Positions 7,258 through 17,113 are shown, counted from the stretch's first letter. The stretch is 64,000 nucleotides of DNA from an uncultured Flavobacterium sp. (GCF_951805225.1 NZ_OX638201.1:1054001-1118000); one strand, 5' to 3'. Made by a program: numbers and translations. The notes: a model not told the origin generated them from the sequence alone.

Positions 7258-9654
7258 ATGAAAAAAATAATCATGTTACTGTTGTGGGGGTCTTTTGCGG
7301 GATATTCGCAGGAAGTTTCCCTTTCTGGAAAGGTAATCAACGGCTCTAATCAAGCCGTACCTTTTGCAGATGCTTTGCTTTTGCAGACAAAAGATTCTGT
7401 AAGTTATAAAGAAACGCAGACAAACGAATCCGGTGAATTTCGCTTTAGCGGAATAACAAAAGGAGATTATCTGCTAAAAGTAAAAACGGTTGGTTTTGAA
7501 GAATATTTCAAAAAGATAACCATTCAAAAAGATACCGTTTTAGGAATCCTTTCTTTAAAAGAAATTTCGAACAATCTTGACGGAGTTACCATTACCACAA
7601 AAAAGCCAATTGTAAAACGACTAACAGACAGACTCGAGTTTGCTGTAGAAAATTCATCACTTTCTTCAAACAATGCCTGGGAAATCCTAAGTAAAACACC
7701 AAGCGTAACGACAAGTTCTACCGGAGCAATTAGCATTCGCGGAAGCCAAAGTATACTGGTAACAATCAATGACAAAAAAATCTATTTGAGCGGAGAAGAA
7801 TTAAAACAATTTCTGGAAAACACGAGTGGAGAAGAGGTAAAATCGATAGAAGTAATTACCAATCCGCCTGCGAAATATGAAGCGCAGGGAAGTGCCGTTT
7901 TGAACATTAAACTAAAAAAGAATCTTTCATTAGGTTATAAAGGTTCTGTCAATACCGCATACATACAATCTATTTATCCAAAAGGAGTTGCATCGACAAA
8001 CCAGTTTTATAAAGGAAAAAAATTGTCTCTTGCAGGAAGATATGGCTTTGGAGCTGGCGTCTATGTCAATGAAGGAACAGATGTTGTGCATTATCTAAAA
8101 GAAGACGGTTCGATCGATTCACGCTGGGAAAGCATTATGAGGCGCAAATCAAAATCATTGCAACAACATTCGTATCGACTTCAGGCTTCTTACGAAATTG
8201 ATTCTCTAAATACGATTTCTGCCGGAGGAACAGGATTTATAGCACCAAAACAAATGGGAGATTTTACTGTTCCAACGTTTATTTATGGTTCTAATGGCGC
8301 TTTGGATTCCCTTTATGTAACCCGAAATAATCGTAGAACTCCGTTACGAAATAATGCCTATAATATGTCTTTTGATCATTTGTTTAATGCAAAAGAGAAA
8401 ATATCCGTAACGGCAGATTATACTGCATATTGGCATCAGGAACGTCAGGATATTGCTTCTGAATTTTCACTTCCTGAAGAAAGTCCTTATCGCACAACAC
8501 GTTTTATAAGTGATAATGTGCAGGATATTCAGCTTTTTTCGGCTCAGACCGATTATTCGAATGAAAAAAACGGCACATTTGAAGCAGGATTAAAATTCGG
8601 AAATGTACAAGCAAAAAGTAATCTTGATTATAAAGACGAAATCAATGGCGATTTCGTGAATAATCCAAACCGAACAAGTCTTTTTCTTTATGATGAATCT
8701 ATTTTGGCAGGATATACAAGTTATGACAAAGAATTTGGAAAATGGAGTCTGAAAGCCGGTTTACGTGGCGAATACACAAGTTTGAGAGGAAATTCGGTGA
8801 CAACTTTTGAAGTTAATGAACAGCATTATTTTAAGCTTTTTCCAACAATCTACGGACTTTATAAACCTGCAGATGGTCATGAAATTGGTATTTCGTACGG
8901 AAAACGAATTGCGCGACCGCAATACAGCCGATTAAATCCATTTCGTTCCTATTATAATTCATATTCTTATTTTACGGGCGATCCAAAATTATTGCCAACA
9001 ATAAGTCACAATCTTAGTTTGCTTTATACGCTGAAAAACAAATACAATTTTGACCTTTTTTACCGTTTAGAAAAAGATCCTTCGATGGAAATTTCTTATC
9101 AGGATTATGAAACCAATATGCTCGTGTATCATTTTACGAATATTAAAAAAGATTTTGCTTTTGGACTAGAATTTAATACGAATCTAACTTTATATGATTT
9201 CTGGGAATCCGGAATTCAAGCAGGATTAAGTTATGTCGAAGATAGTTTTCAGGGCAGAGACGGGAATTTACATAAAAACGGAAAACCTACATATAATACA
9301 AGTATTAGCAATCATTTTGTTCTGAATAAAAAGAAAGAATTAACCGCAGAACTAAACTTTCAATACAATTCTTCATCAGTTCAGGGGACTTTTGTTTTTA
9401 GTCAAACCTCAAATCTTTCGGCTTCTATTCGAAAGAAAATATGGAAAAGCAATGGCGAAATATATGCGATCCTTTCAGATATTTATCGTGGCGAAAAAGA
9501 AAAAGTCGCTACAGATTATGCAGATCAATACAATTATTTCTTGTCTTATGGCGACACTCAAAGTATTAGAGTAGGTTTCAAATATAATTTTGGAAACCAG
9601 AAGTTGGAAAACAAAAAGAAAGAAGGTCAAACCGAAGAACAACAAAGATTATAG
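7258..9654 (+). CDS. OMP-barrel (TonB-receptor-like) outer membrane protein
   Basis: I place the start at the ATG at 7258, because the peptide from there is a standard signal sequence (MKKIIMLLLWGSFAGYSQ) and the predicted transcript begins after the ATG at 7216. The 798-residue protein has a carboxypeptidase-regulatory-like domain (about 20-105), a plug-like region with ITIxxKKP and SVLVTINDKK-type segments (about 110-230), and a long outer-membrane beta-barrel of the OMP_b-brl_3 type to near the C-terminus, with an unusual charged tail (KKKEGQTEEQQRL). Family members are TonB-receptor relatives of unknown substrate. Divergence from a two-component operon and the TTAACC array suggest it is that system's main target. 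Confidence 0.88.
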   Translation: MKKIIMLLLWGSFAGYSQEVSLSGKVINGSNQAVPFADALLLQTKDSVSYKETQTNESGEFRFSGITKGDYLLKVKTVGFEEYFKKITIQKDTVLGILSLKEISNNLDGVTITTKKPIVKRLTDRLEFAVENSSLSSNNAWEILSKTPSVTTSSTGAISIRGSQSILVTINDKKIYLSGEELKQFLENTSGEEVKSIEVITNPPAKYEAQGSAVLNIKLKKNLSLGYKGSVNTAYIQSIYPKGVASTNQFYKGKKLSLAGRYGFGAGVYVNEGTDVVHYLKEDGSIDSRWESIMRRKSKSLQQHSYRLQASYEIDSLNTISAGGTGFIAPKQMGDFTVPTFIYGSNGALDSLYVTRNNRRTPLRNNAYNMSFDHLFNAKEKISVTADYTAYWHQERQDIASEFSLPEESPYRTTRFISDNVQDIQLFSAQTDYSNEKNGTFEAGLKFGNVQAKSNLDYKDEINGDFVNNPNRTSLFLYDESILAGYTSYDKEFGKWSLKAGLRGEYTSLRGNSVTTFEVNEQHYFKLFPTIYGLYKPADGHEIGISYGKRIARPQYSRLNPFRSYYNSYSYFTGDPKLLPTISHNLSLLYTLKNKYNFDLFYRLEKDPSMEISYQDYETNMLVYHFTNIKKDFAFGLEFNTNLTLYDFWESGIQAGLSYVEDSFQGRDGNLHKNGKPTYNTSISNHFVLNKKKELTAELNFQYNSSSVQGTFVFSQTSNLSASIRKKIWKSNGEIYAILSDIYRGEKEKVATDYADQYNYFLSYGDTQSIRVGFKYNFGNQKLENKKKEGQTEEQQRL

Positions 9655-9660
9655 TTAACC

Positions 9661-9690
9661 AAGTCCATTTTTAACGAAATGGACTTTTTT
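9661..9690 (+). terminator. Rho-independent terminator after the OMP gene
   Basis: AGTCCATTT (9662-9670) pairs with AAATGGACT (9677-9685) around a six-base loop, followed by a T run. Confidence 0.88.
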
Positions 9691-9880
9691 GATGTATTAA
9701 AATTTATAAAATTGATATATTGTATTTAAAATACTATTAAAAATAATTCTCAAATTAGTAAGACCTCAATATTTTATAACGTTTAGTAAGATAAATAAAA
9801 TATCTATTTGCTAATATTAGAAAATTGATAAAACTTGCTTAGATCTTCCTTAAGCTTTGGGATTTTTTCGACACATGAGT

Positions 9881-9888
9881 TAAATTTG
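9881..9888 (+). promoter_or_regulatory. -7 promoter box of the efflux operon
   Basis: TAAATTTG is a perfect TAnnTTTG box, with a TTG at 9857-9859 slightly further upstream than usual (21 bp gap). A transcript would begin near 9895, almost at the GTG start codon at 9893, so the first gene may be read from a leaderless mRNA. Confidence 0.45.
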
Positions 9889-9892
9889 TGAA

Positions 9893-10270
9893 GTGCGAAA
9901 AGTTATTATCTACATATTCATTTTTCTAATCGTATCCAATATTGGGTTCTTTCAGCAATTTTATAAATTGCCAATCCTAATCGAACATTACAATGAACAT
10001 CAGCAAAGACAAAATGTGAGCTTTATTGATTTTCTCGAAATGCATTATTGGGGCGAAGATTTAAACGATAATGATAATGATCGCGATATGCAGCTTCCTT
10101 TTAAGCATATTTCCAGCGCTTCGTTTCAGCTCGTTTTTGTTCCTGCCGAAAAACACACATTCGATATTCTTTTTAATAGTGATTTTTCAGAATCACGCAT
10201 AATTCCGTTTACTTCAAACTTATATTCTGATCCCGCTTTATTTTCGGTATTCAGACCTCCTTTGGCATAA
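9893..10270 (+). CDS. Small membrane-anchored protein heading RND efflux operon
   Basis: A 125-residue protein starting with GTG. It has one N-terminal hydrophobic segment (about 3-20), then a polar region with the pattern YNEHQQRQNVSFIDFLEMHYWGED and an Asp/Asn-rich stretch (about 55-66). I recall similar small unnamed proteins directly upstream of CusA/CzcA genes in Bacteroidota; His and acidic residues would suit metal binding, but that is inference. It precedes the fused pump gene by about 85 bases on the same strand. The -7 box at 9881-9888 sits unusually close to the start; no alternative ATG gives a sensible N-terminus. Confidence 0.65.
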   Translation: MRKVIIYIFIFLIVSNIGFFQQFYKLPILIEHYNEHQQRQNVSFIDFLEMHYWGEDLNDNDNDRDMQLPFKHISSASFQLVFVPAEKHTFDILFNSDFSESRIIPFTSNLYSDPALFSVFRPPLA

Positions 10271-10355
10271 TTTAATTTTCGAAGATTTTTATTGTGGTTA
10301 AGGCATTTTGTGCTTTGATCACAACATTATTATTTCAAAAAAATTAAATCAAAAG

Positions 10356-13300
10356 ATGCTTAATAAGATCATTCAATTTTCAGTTAAAAATAAACTGGTA
10401 ATTGGGGTTTTCACTTTGCTGTGGATTATCTACGGCGTGTTTGAAGTTACCCGTTTACCAATTGATGCCGTTCCTGACATCACCAACAATCAGGTTCAGA
10501 TTATTACAACAGCGCCGTCTTTGGGCGCAGAAGATGTAGAACGTTTAATCACTTTTCCGATAGAACAAGCGATTAGTAATATTCCGCAGCTTAAAGAAAG
10601 CCGTAGTATTTCCCGTTTCGGACTTTCGCTTGTAACCATTGTTTTTGCCGATGATACCGATGTTTATTGGGCGCGTCAGCAAGTATCTGAACGTTTGCAA
10701 AAAGTAGAAATTGCAGAAAATGCCAGTATTCCTGAAATGGCTCCGGCAACAACAGGATTAGGCGAAATTTACCAATATGTTTTAAAACCACAAGCCGGTT
10801 ATGAAACTAAATATTCTCTCGAAGATTTACGCACCATTCAGGATTGGACGATTCGAAGACAACTTCTTGGAACTCCCGGAATTGCTGATGTAGCGACCTT
10901 TGGAGGAAAGCTAAAACAATATGAAATTGCCGTAAATCCGTCGAGATTAAAAGCGCAAAACTTAACGATAAAAGAAGTTTTTACGGCATTGAGCAGTAAT
11001 AACGAAAATACCGGTGGAGCTTATATCGAAAAAGGACCAACCGTATTATACATCCGAAGTGTGGGTTTAACCCGAAATATTAAGGATATCCAGAATATTA
11101 TCGTCAAAAATACACAAGCGGGAACTCCAATTTTAATAAAAGATATTGCCGAAGTAAAAATGTCTTCAGCAATACGTTACGGCGCTTTAACAACAGATGA
11201 TATTGGAGAATCTGTTGGTGGAATTGTCATGATGCTTAAAGGTGAAAATGCCAATAATGTTATCGTTAATGTAAAAAAACGTGTTGCCGAAATTGAAAAG
11301 ATTTTACCAAAAGGTTTAAAAATTGAACCGTTTCTTGATCGTACAAAAATGGTCGATAACGCAATTGGAACGGTTCAGAAAAACTTAATCGAAGGCGCAC
11401 TAATTGTAGTTCTGGTTTTGGTACTTTTTCTTGGGAATTTACGCGCCGGATTTATCGTCGCTTCTGTGATTCCGTTAGCGATGTTGTTTGCCATTATTAT
11501 GATGAACACCTTTGGCGTAAGCGGAAATTTAATGAGTCTTGGAGCGCTAGATTTTGGTTTAATTGTCGATGGCGCCGTCATTATTGTCGAAGCCATTTTA
11601 CATCATATTCATAGTGCCAAAAAATACAAAGGAATCGATACTATTTCGCAGGAAGAAATGGACAAAGAAGTGACAGGTTCTGCAGGACGAATGATGAATG
11701 CTGCGGTTTTTGGACAAATCATTATTCTGATTGTTTATCTGCCAATATTATCCTTAGAAGGAATCGAAGGAAAAATGTTCAAACCAATGGCACAAACTGT
11801 TGCTTTTGCGATTTTGGGAGCATTTATTCTTTCGCTTACTTATGTGCCAATGGTTAGCGCCTTATTTATCAGTAAAAAGATCAGCCATAAACCGAATCTT
11901 TCTGACCGAATCATGATAAAATTAGAAGGTTATTATGAAAATTGGTTGTCTAAAGCTTTAAAAGTTAGAAAAGGAATCGTCGTTTCGGCATTTGTTTTAT
12001 TCGGAATTGCATTGTTGCTTTTCAGTAGAATGGGAGGAGAATTTATTCCGCAACTAGAAGAAGGTGATTTCGCAGTAGAAACCCGATTATTGTTAGGAAC
12101 TAATCTTTCGACGACAACAGAAACGATTCAGAAAATTTCATCTGAACTTAAACGTAAATATCCCGAAGTCGAAAAAGTAGTTTCGAGAATTGGTAGTGCC
12201 GAAATTCCAACTGATCCAATGCCAATTGAAGGCGGAGATATGATTATTGTTTTAAAAGACAAATCAGAATGGACAAGCGCTTCTTCGTTTCCGGAACTCG
12301 CAGATAAAATGACCAAAACGGTAAAAGAAGTTGCGCCCGGAGTTACAACAGGATTTCAGTTTCCGGTACAAATGCGTTTTAACGAATTAATGACGGGAGC
12401 AAAACAAGATTTGGTTTGTAAAATTTACGGAGAAGATCTTGATAAACTGGCGAAATACGCCGAACAATTGGGTGCGATCAGTAAAACGGTCGAAGGCGCA
12501 ACAGATCTTTATGTCGAAAAAGTAACAGGAATGCCACAAATCGTAATTGATTATGATTGGGCAGAAATGGCGAAATACGGCATTTATGTTTCGGATATTA
12601 ATCAAACTGTAAATGCTGCTTTTGCAGGAGCTGTAGCCGGAAGTATTTACGAAGGAGAAAAACGTTTTGATATGGTCGTAAGAGTAGAAGCAAGCGGAAG
12701 AAAAGACATTTCTGACGTTCGAAATCTATTAATTTCTACGCGCTCCGGAATGCAGATTCCGTTGTATCAAGTGGCTTCGGTAAAAGAAGTTGAAGGTCCA
12801 AATCAGATTCAGCGTGAAGATGCAAAACGTAGAATTATTGTTGGTTTTAACGTAAGAGGTCGCGACGTAGAATCGATCGTCGAAGAATTACAGAAAAAAG
12901 TCAATAGCCAGATCAAATTCGATCCAGGATATTATATCACTTATGGTGGAACTTTTGAGAATCTGCAACAGGCAAAATCACGTTTAGGAGTTGCAGTTCC
13001 GGCGGCTTTGTTTATGATTTTGGCGTTGTTATACTTTGCTTTCAGATCTTTTAAAGAAGGAATTATCATTTTTACCGCAATTCCATTATCGGCAATTGGT
13101 GGAGTTTTTGGATTGGCGTTGCGCGATATGCCTTTTAGTATTTCGGCCGGAGTTGGTTTTATTGCCCTTTTTGGTGTGGCGGTTTTAAACGGAATTGTTT
13201 TAATATCTGAGTTCAACCGAATACAGAAACAGGGCGAAATTACAGATCCGTTTCAGATTATCATTACAGGAACAAAAAACAGATTACGTCCCGTATTAAT

Positions 13301-14735
13301 GACGGCTGCCGTGGCATCTTTAGGATTTTTGCCAATGGCTTTGAGTAACGGAGCAGGAGCAGAGGTTCAACGCCCGCTGGCAACAGTAGTTATTGGCGGT
13401 TTGATAACGGCAACTTTGTTGACACTTTTTGTACTTCCGGCGATTTATTTAATGACGTATCACACGAAGGTATTTTCGAAAAAAATCAAAAAACATAAAA
13501 TGGATAAATTGACTTTGTTGCTTGTCGCTTTGTTTGTTACAGCTTCAGTTCAGTCGCAACAAAAGCCTGTTTCTTTAGACGAATCTTTGTCAATTGCGCT
13601 TCAGAATAATCGAAGAATTAAATCGGCGCAATTGAACGAAAGATCAAAAGAACAATTGCAAAAATCAGCGTATGATATTCCAAAATTGACTGTTGATGCA
13701 GATTACGGTCAGTTTAATAGTGGCGTTAATGATACGAGATTTGGCGTGAGTCAGACATTTGCTTTTCCAACACTTTACAGCAATCAGAAGAAAGCTTTAC
13801 AGGAAAATTATAATGTGGCAAAAGCAGCGTCGCAACTGACTTCGCAACAAATTAAATCGAATGTTCGAAGCTTGTTTTACTATTATATTTGGCTGAATAG
13901 TAAAAAGGAATTATTGGCTTACGCCGATTCTATTTACAGATTGATGGAACAAAAATCGGATTTGCGTTATAAGGTTGGAGAAACTAATGTTTTGGAGAAA
14001 AGCGCTTCACAATCGGCAAGACAATTTTATACCAATCAGCTTACGATGGTCAATAAAGATATTGCGATTACGCTGAAATCATTCAATACTATACTCCAGG
14101 ATAGTATCGTTCATGTTCCAACTTCGGGAAATATCAAAACCGATTTTAATCTTTCGTTAAACGAAAAAATAAATACGGCTGAACTTCCTCAAATCCAACT
14201 TTCGAATCATGAAGCCGAAGCCGCAAAATGGAAATGGAAAACGGAACAATCAAAACTAATGCCGGATATTACGGTTGGTTATAATAATCTGAGTATTATT
14301 GGTGCACAAACCAATTCTGCGGGACAAGAAGTGTATTATAATAGCAGTGACAGGTTTAGTTATGTGAATTTTGGATTGTCGATTCCGTTGTTTTTTTCGA
14401 GTCAATCTTCTCGTAATAAAGCGGCTAAAATTGAATATGAAAATTATAAAATGATGGCAGAATCGGTGAAAGTAGAAATGACTACAGAAATTGCCAATGC
14501 CGTAAGCGAAGCCGAAAAGTATAAAGAAAGCCTGAATTATTACGAAAACGAAGGTCTTAAAAATGCCACGGTAATTATTGACGCAGCAAATAGTCAACTA
14601 GAAAACGGAGACATTGATTATTTGCAATGGGTTTTGGTCGTTAATCAGGCGATTACCATCAAAAATGAATATCTCGACAGGATAAACGACTATAATAAAG
14701 CGATTATAAACCTGCAAACTCTTAATAATTTATAA
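10356..14735 (+). CDS. Heavy-metal RND efflux pump fused to TolC-type channel
   Basis: The frame opens at 10308, but the ATG at 10356 gives the family N-terminus (MLNKIIQFSVKNK), making 1459 residues. Residues 1 to about 1040 are a CusA/CzcA-type RND pump: periplasmic domains between TM1-TM2 and TM7-TM8, with the TM4 motif ALDFGLIVDGAVIIVE carrying the conserved acidic residues of metal-exporting RNDs. From Met1049 (ATG at 13500) the chain continues with what looks like a complete signal peptide (MDKLTLLLVALFVTASVQSQ) and a ~410-residue TolC/CusC-like outer membrane factor with long coiled coils. Pump and channel are thus one open frame. Such fusions are known in Bacteroidota. With the adaptor gene four bases downstream, the operon encodes a full tripartite exporter; the ion (Cu, Co, Zn, Cd or similar) cannot be told from sequence. 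Confidence 0.92.
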   Translation: MLNKIIQFSVKNKLVIGVFTLLWIIYGVFEVTRLPIDAVPDITNNQVQIITTAPSLGAEDVERLITFPIEQAISNIPQLKESRSISRFGLSLVTIVFADDTDVYWARQQVSERLQKVEIAENASIPEMAPATTGLGEIYQYVLKPQAGYETKYSLEDLRTIQDWTIRRQLLGTPGIADVATFGGKLKQYEIAVNPSRLKAQNLTIKEVFTALSSNNENTGGAYIEKGPTVLYIRSVGLTRNIKDIQNIIVKNTQAGTPILIKDIAEVKMSSAIRYGALTTDDIGESVGGIVMMLKGENANNVIVNVKKRVAEIEKILPKGLKIEPFLDRTKMVDNAIGTVQKNLIEGALIVVLVLVLFLGNLRAGFIVASVIPLAMLFAIIMMNTFGVSGNLMSLGALDFGLIVDGAVIIVEAILHHIHSAKKYKGIDTISQEEMDKEVTGSAGRMMNAAVFGQIIILIVYLPILSLEGIEGKMFKPMAQTVAFAILGAFILSLTYVPMVSALFISKKISHKPNLSDRIMIKLEGYYENWLSKALKVRKGIVVSAFVLFGIALLLFSRMGGEFIPQLEEGDFAVETRLLLGTNLSTTTETIQKISSELKRKYPEVEKVVSRIGSAEIPTDPMPIEGGDMIIVLKDKSEWTSASSFPELADKMTKTVKEVAPGVTTGFQFPVQMRFNELMTGAKQDLVCKIYGEDLDKLAKYAEQLGAISKTVEGATDLYVEKVTGMPQIVIDYDWAEMAKYGIYVSDINQTVNAAFAGAVAGSIYEGEKRFDMVVRVEASGRKDISDVRNLLISTRSGMQIPLYQVASVKEVEGPNQIQREDAKRRIIVGFNVRGRDVESIVEELQKKVNSQIKFDPGYYITYGGTFENLQQAKSRLGVAVPAALFMILALLYFAFRSFKEGIIIFTAIPLSAIGGVFGLALRDMPFSISAGVGFIALFGVAVLNGIVLISEFNRIQKQGEITDPFQIIITGTKNRLRPVLMTAAVASLGFLPMALSNGAGAEVQRPLATVVIGGLITATLLTLFVLPAIYLMTYHTKVFSKKIKKHKMDKLTLLLVALFVTASVQSQQKPVSLDESLSIALQNNRRIKSAQLNERSKEQLQKSAYDIPKLTVDADYGQFNSGVNDTRFGVSQTFAFPTLYSNQKKALQENYNVAKAASQLTSQQIKSNVRSLFYYYIWLNSKKELLAYADSIYRLMEQKSDLRYKVGETNVLEKSASQSARQFYTNQLTMVNKDIAITLKSFNTILQDSIVHVPTSGNIKTDFNLSLNEKINTAELPQIQLSNHEAEAAKWKWKTEQSKLMPDITVGYNNLSIIGAQTNSAGQEVYYNSSDRFSYVNFGLSIPLFFSSQSSRNKAAKIEYENYKMMAESVKVEMTTEIANAVSEAEKYKESLNYYENEGLKNATVIIDAANSQLENGDIDYLQWVLVVNQAITIKNEYLDRINDYNKAIINLQTLNNL

Positions 14736-14739
14736 AATA

Positions 14740-15870
14740 ATGAAAACATATATCAGCGCAATTTTTGGTCTTTTATTTTTGGTTTCCTGCCATGATAAAA
14801 AAGAACTGCAAAACACAGCAGAAGTTAAAAACCAGGAAAATAGTATTCAGTTAACTGCTGAACAAGTAAAAAATGCAGGACTTATTATAGGAACTCCTGA
14901 AGAAAGAACGGTTAAGGGGATATTAGAACTTCAGGGAACGGTTACGGTTCCGCCAAAAAGTGTAGTTTCAGTTAGTATTCCGCTTGGCGGCTATATCAAA
15001 AAAACGGATTTAATGGCGGGAATGCACGTTCGAAAAGGGCAATTATTGGCCGTTGTAGAAGACATGCAATACATACAATTGCAACAGGATTATCTTACGG
15101 CAAAAGAAAAATTTCAATTGTCTAAAAGTGAATACGACCGACAAAAAGAACTGAATGCCAAGAAAGCAAGCAGTGATAAATTGTATGAACAAACGGCTAC
15201 AGAAATGCAAACACAACGCATTTATATGTCTTCTTTGGCACAAAAACTTTCTTTGTTGGGAATTAATGTAAAGACACTTTCGGCTTCTAATATTAGTAAA
15301 ACGGTAAGTATTGTTTCGCCAATAAATGGTTTGGTTTCTAAGATTAACGTAAACGTAGGAAAGTATATTGCGCCAACAGATATGCCTTTTGAATTGTTAG
15401 AAATGAGCGATATTGTACTTGTTATGAATGCTTTTGAAAAAGATGTTCATTTGCTTTCGGTAGGGCAAACGGTTACGGCTTTTACGAATGCAAAACGGTC
15501 TAAAAAATACACAGCAAAAATTGCTTATATCAATCAAAGTCTGAACGATGATCGTGCTGCCGAAGTAGTTTGTAAAGTCAATCAATATGATAATTCACTA
15601 ATTCCGGGACTTTTTATTAATGCTGAAGCTGAATTTGAAAACGAAAAAGCGATTACGGTTCCGGAAGACGCGGTTGTAAGATGGCAAGGCAAGTTTTTTG
15701 TTTTCGCTTTAAGCGGCAATAATCAATACAAAATGGTTGCTGTAGAACCGGGAACGACAACAGATGGTTTTCGTCAGATAAAATCTTCTGCGATTGATAA
15801 ATCTTCAAAAATTGTAACTAAAAATGCGTACACACTTTTGATGACTTTTATGAATGGTGGCGATAGTTAA
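14740..15870 (+). CDS. CzcB/CusB-type efflux adaptor lipoprotein
   Basis: A 376-residue periplasmic adaptor (membrane fusion protein). The N-terminus has a lipobox (LFLVSC, Cys17), so it is lipid-anchored. The order is a barrel-sandwich half-motif (GGYIKKTDLMAGMHVRKGQLL, with the lysine-glycine turn typical of biotinyl-lipoyl domains), an alpha-hairpin (about 110-170), the second lipoyl half (SPINGLVSKINVNVGKYI), then beta-barrel and membrane-proximal domains. It starts four bases after the fused pump/channel stop codon, so it is in the same operon and should link the pump to the outer-membrane channel. No separate His/Met-rich metal-binding extension is seen. Confidence 0.92.
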   Translation: MKTYISAIFGLLFLVSCHDKKELQNTAEVKNQENSIQLTAEQVKNAGLIIGTPEERTVKGILELQGTVTVPPKSVVSVSIPLGGYIKKTDLMAGMHVRKGQLLAVVEDMQYIQLQQDYLTAKEKFQLSKSEYDRQKELNAKKASSDKLYEQTATEMQTQRIYMSSLAQKLSLLGINVKTLSASNISKTVSIVSPINGLVSKINVNVGKYIAPTDMPFELLEMSDIVLVMNAFEKDVHLLSVGQTVTAFTNAKRSKKYTAKIAYINQSLNDDRAAEVVCKVNQYDNSLIPGLFINAEAEFENEKAITVPEDAVVRWQGKFFVFALSGNNQYKMVAVEPGTTTDGFRQIKSSAIDKSSKIVTKNAYTLLMTFMNGGDS

Positions 15871-15893
15871 GGGATAATTTAACAGAACTTCAT

Positions 15894-15936
15894 AAAAAGG
15901 AATAGTCTTTAGAAATATTGATTATTCCTTTTTTCT
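15894..15936 (+). terminator. Terminator of the efflux operon
   Basis: AAAAAGGAATA pairs with TATTCCTTTTT around a loop of about 18 bases, followed by T-rich sequence, 24 bases past the adaptor stop. Confidence 0.8.
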
Positions 15937-15973
15937 TTACACATTGTTTTATGCTTAGAAGTTAAGATATGCG

Positions 15974-15981
15974 TATATTTG
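15974..15981 (+). promoter_or_regulatory. -7 promoter box before the LLM oxidoreductase
   Basis: TATATTTG matches TAnnTTTG and ends 19 bases before the ATG at 16000. No convincing -33 TTG was found. Confidence 0.4.
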
Positions 15982-15999
15982 AAATAGTAAATAATAACA

Positions 16000-17031
16000 A
16001 TGCTATCTATGAAAAATATAGGATTTTTATCTTTTGGGCATTGGGCGAATCATCCTTCCTATAAAGCTCGAACGGCAAGCGATACACTACTTCAGTCTAT
16101 TGATTTGGCGGTTGCTGCAGAAGAAATTGGTTTGGATGGCGCTTATTTCCGAGTTCATCATTTTGCGCAACAGTTGGCATCGCCATTTCCTTTGCTTTCG
16201 GCAATTGGAGCTAAAACGAGCAAAATAGAAATTGGAACTGGCGTTATCGATATGAGGTATGAAAACCCTTTGTACATGGTAGAAGATGCCGGAGCCGCTG
16301 ATTTAATTTCAGGCGGACGTTTGCAATTAGGAATCAGTAGAGGATCACCGGAACAGGTTATTGACGGTTGGCGCGCTTTTGGTTATGAACCTGAAGAAGG
16401 TGAAACAGACGCAGATATGGGACGCAAAAAAGCTTTGGAATTTTTAGAAAGACTGAAAGGCGAAGGATTTGCGGATCCAAATCCATTTCCGATGTTTCCT
16501 AATCCTCCTGGTTTATTGCGCCTTGAACCTTATTCTGAAGGATTAAGAGAAAGAATTTGGTGGGGAGCTGCGTCTAATGCGACCGCTGTTTGGGCTGCTG
16601 AAAACGGAATGTATTTGCAAAGTTCTACTTTGAAGTATGACGAAAACGGTAAGCCTTTCCATATTCAGCAAGCCGAACAAATCAGACTTTATAAAGAAGC
16701 ATGGAAAAAAGCTGGACATCAACGTGAACCACGAGTTTCTGTAAGCCGTTCGATTTTTGCATTGATGAACGATCAGGACAAAATGTACTTTGGCGATCAA
16801 GGTCGAGGTTCTGATAGTTTTGGTAATATAGAAAGAGATAAACGCGCAATCTTCGGAAAAAGTTATGCTGCTGAACCTGATAAACTCATCGCAGAGTTAA
16901 AACAGGACGAAGCAATTCAGGAAGCTGATACGTTGTTGCTGACAATACCAAATACTTTGGGCGTTGACTACAATGTGCATATATTATCGTCTATTCTGGA
17001 ACATATTGCTCCGGAAATGGGTTGGCGATAA
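16000..17031 (+). CDS. LLM-class flavin-dependent oxidoreductase
   Basis: A 343-residue luciferase-like monooxygenase. It begins with the conserved first strand (IGFLSFGHW), then AAEEIGLDGAYFRVHHFAQ, where the HH pair is typical of the family, the GTGVIDMRYENPLYMVEDAGAAD segment, and GGRLQLGISRGSPEQ, the FMN phosphate-binding region. The TIM-barrel continues to about residue 340, the normal family length. It should use reduced FMN and O2 (or F420-like chemistry in some relatives) on an unknown substrate. The ATG at 16009 is an equally good start. The gene stands alone, with its own promoter box and terminator. Confidence 0.88.
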   Translation: MLSMKNIGFLSFGHWANHPSYKARTASDTLLQSIDLAVAAEEIGLDGAYFRVHHFAQQLASPFPLLSAIGAKTSKIEIGTGVIDMRYENPLYMVEDAGAADLISGGRLQLGISRGSPEQVIDGWRAFGYEPEEGETDADMGRKKALEFLERLKGEGFADPNPFPMFPNPPGLLRLEPYSEGLRERIWWGAASNATAVWAAENGMYLQSSTLKYDENGKPFHIQQAEQIRLYKEAWKKAGHQREPRVSVSRSIFALMNDQDKMYFGDQGRGSDSFGNIERDKRAIFGKSYAAEPDKLIAELKQDEAIQEADTLLLTIPNTLGVDYNVHILSSILEHIAPEMGWR

Positions 17032-17050
17032 ACGATTTCAAAAGAAACAT

Positions 17051-17089
17051 AAAAAAAGCTCTCTTAAAAAATTAAGAGAGCTTTTTTGC
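17051..17089 (+). terminator. Terminator between convergent LLM and SDR genes
   Basis: AAAAAAAGCTCTCTTAA and TTAAGAGAGCTTTTTT form a strong stem with a T run on + and an A run on the other side. It can serve both convergent genes. Confidence 0.92.
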
Positions 17090-17113
17090 ATATTATTTTT
17101 TTAAAAGTTTGTC

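Noticed and set aside
10308..10355. Upstream start for the fused pump
   Set aside because: The extra 16 residues before Met10356 do not fit the RND family N-terminus, which begins MLNKIIQFSVKN.
14256..14597. 113-codon minus-strand frame
   Set aside because: It is antisense to the TolC part of the fusion gene, rich in Ile/Phe/His/Arg as expected from the opposite strand of A+T-rich coding DNA.
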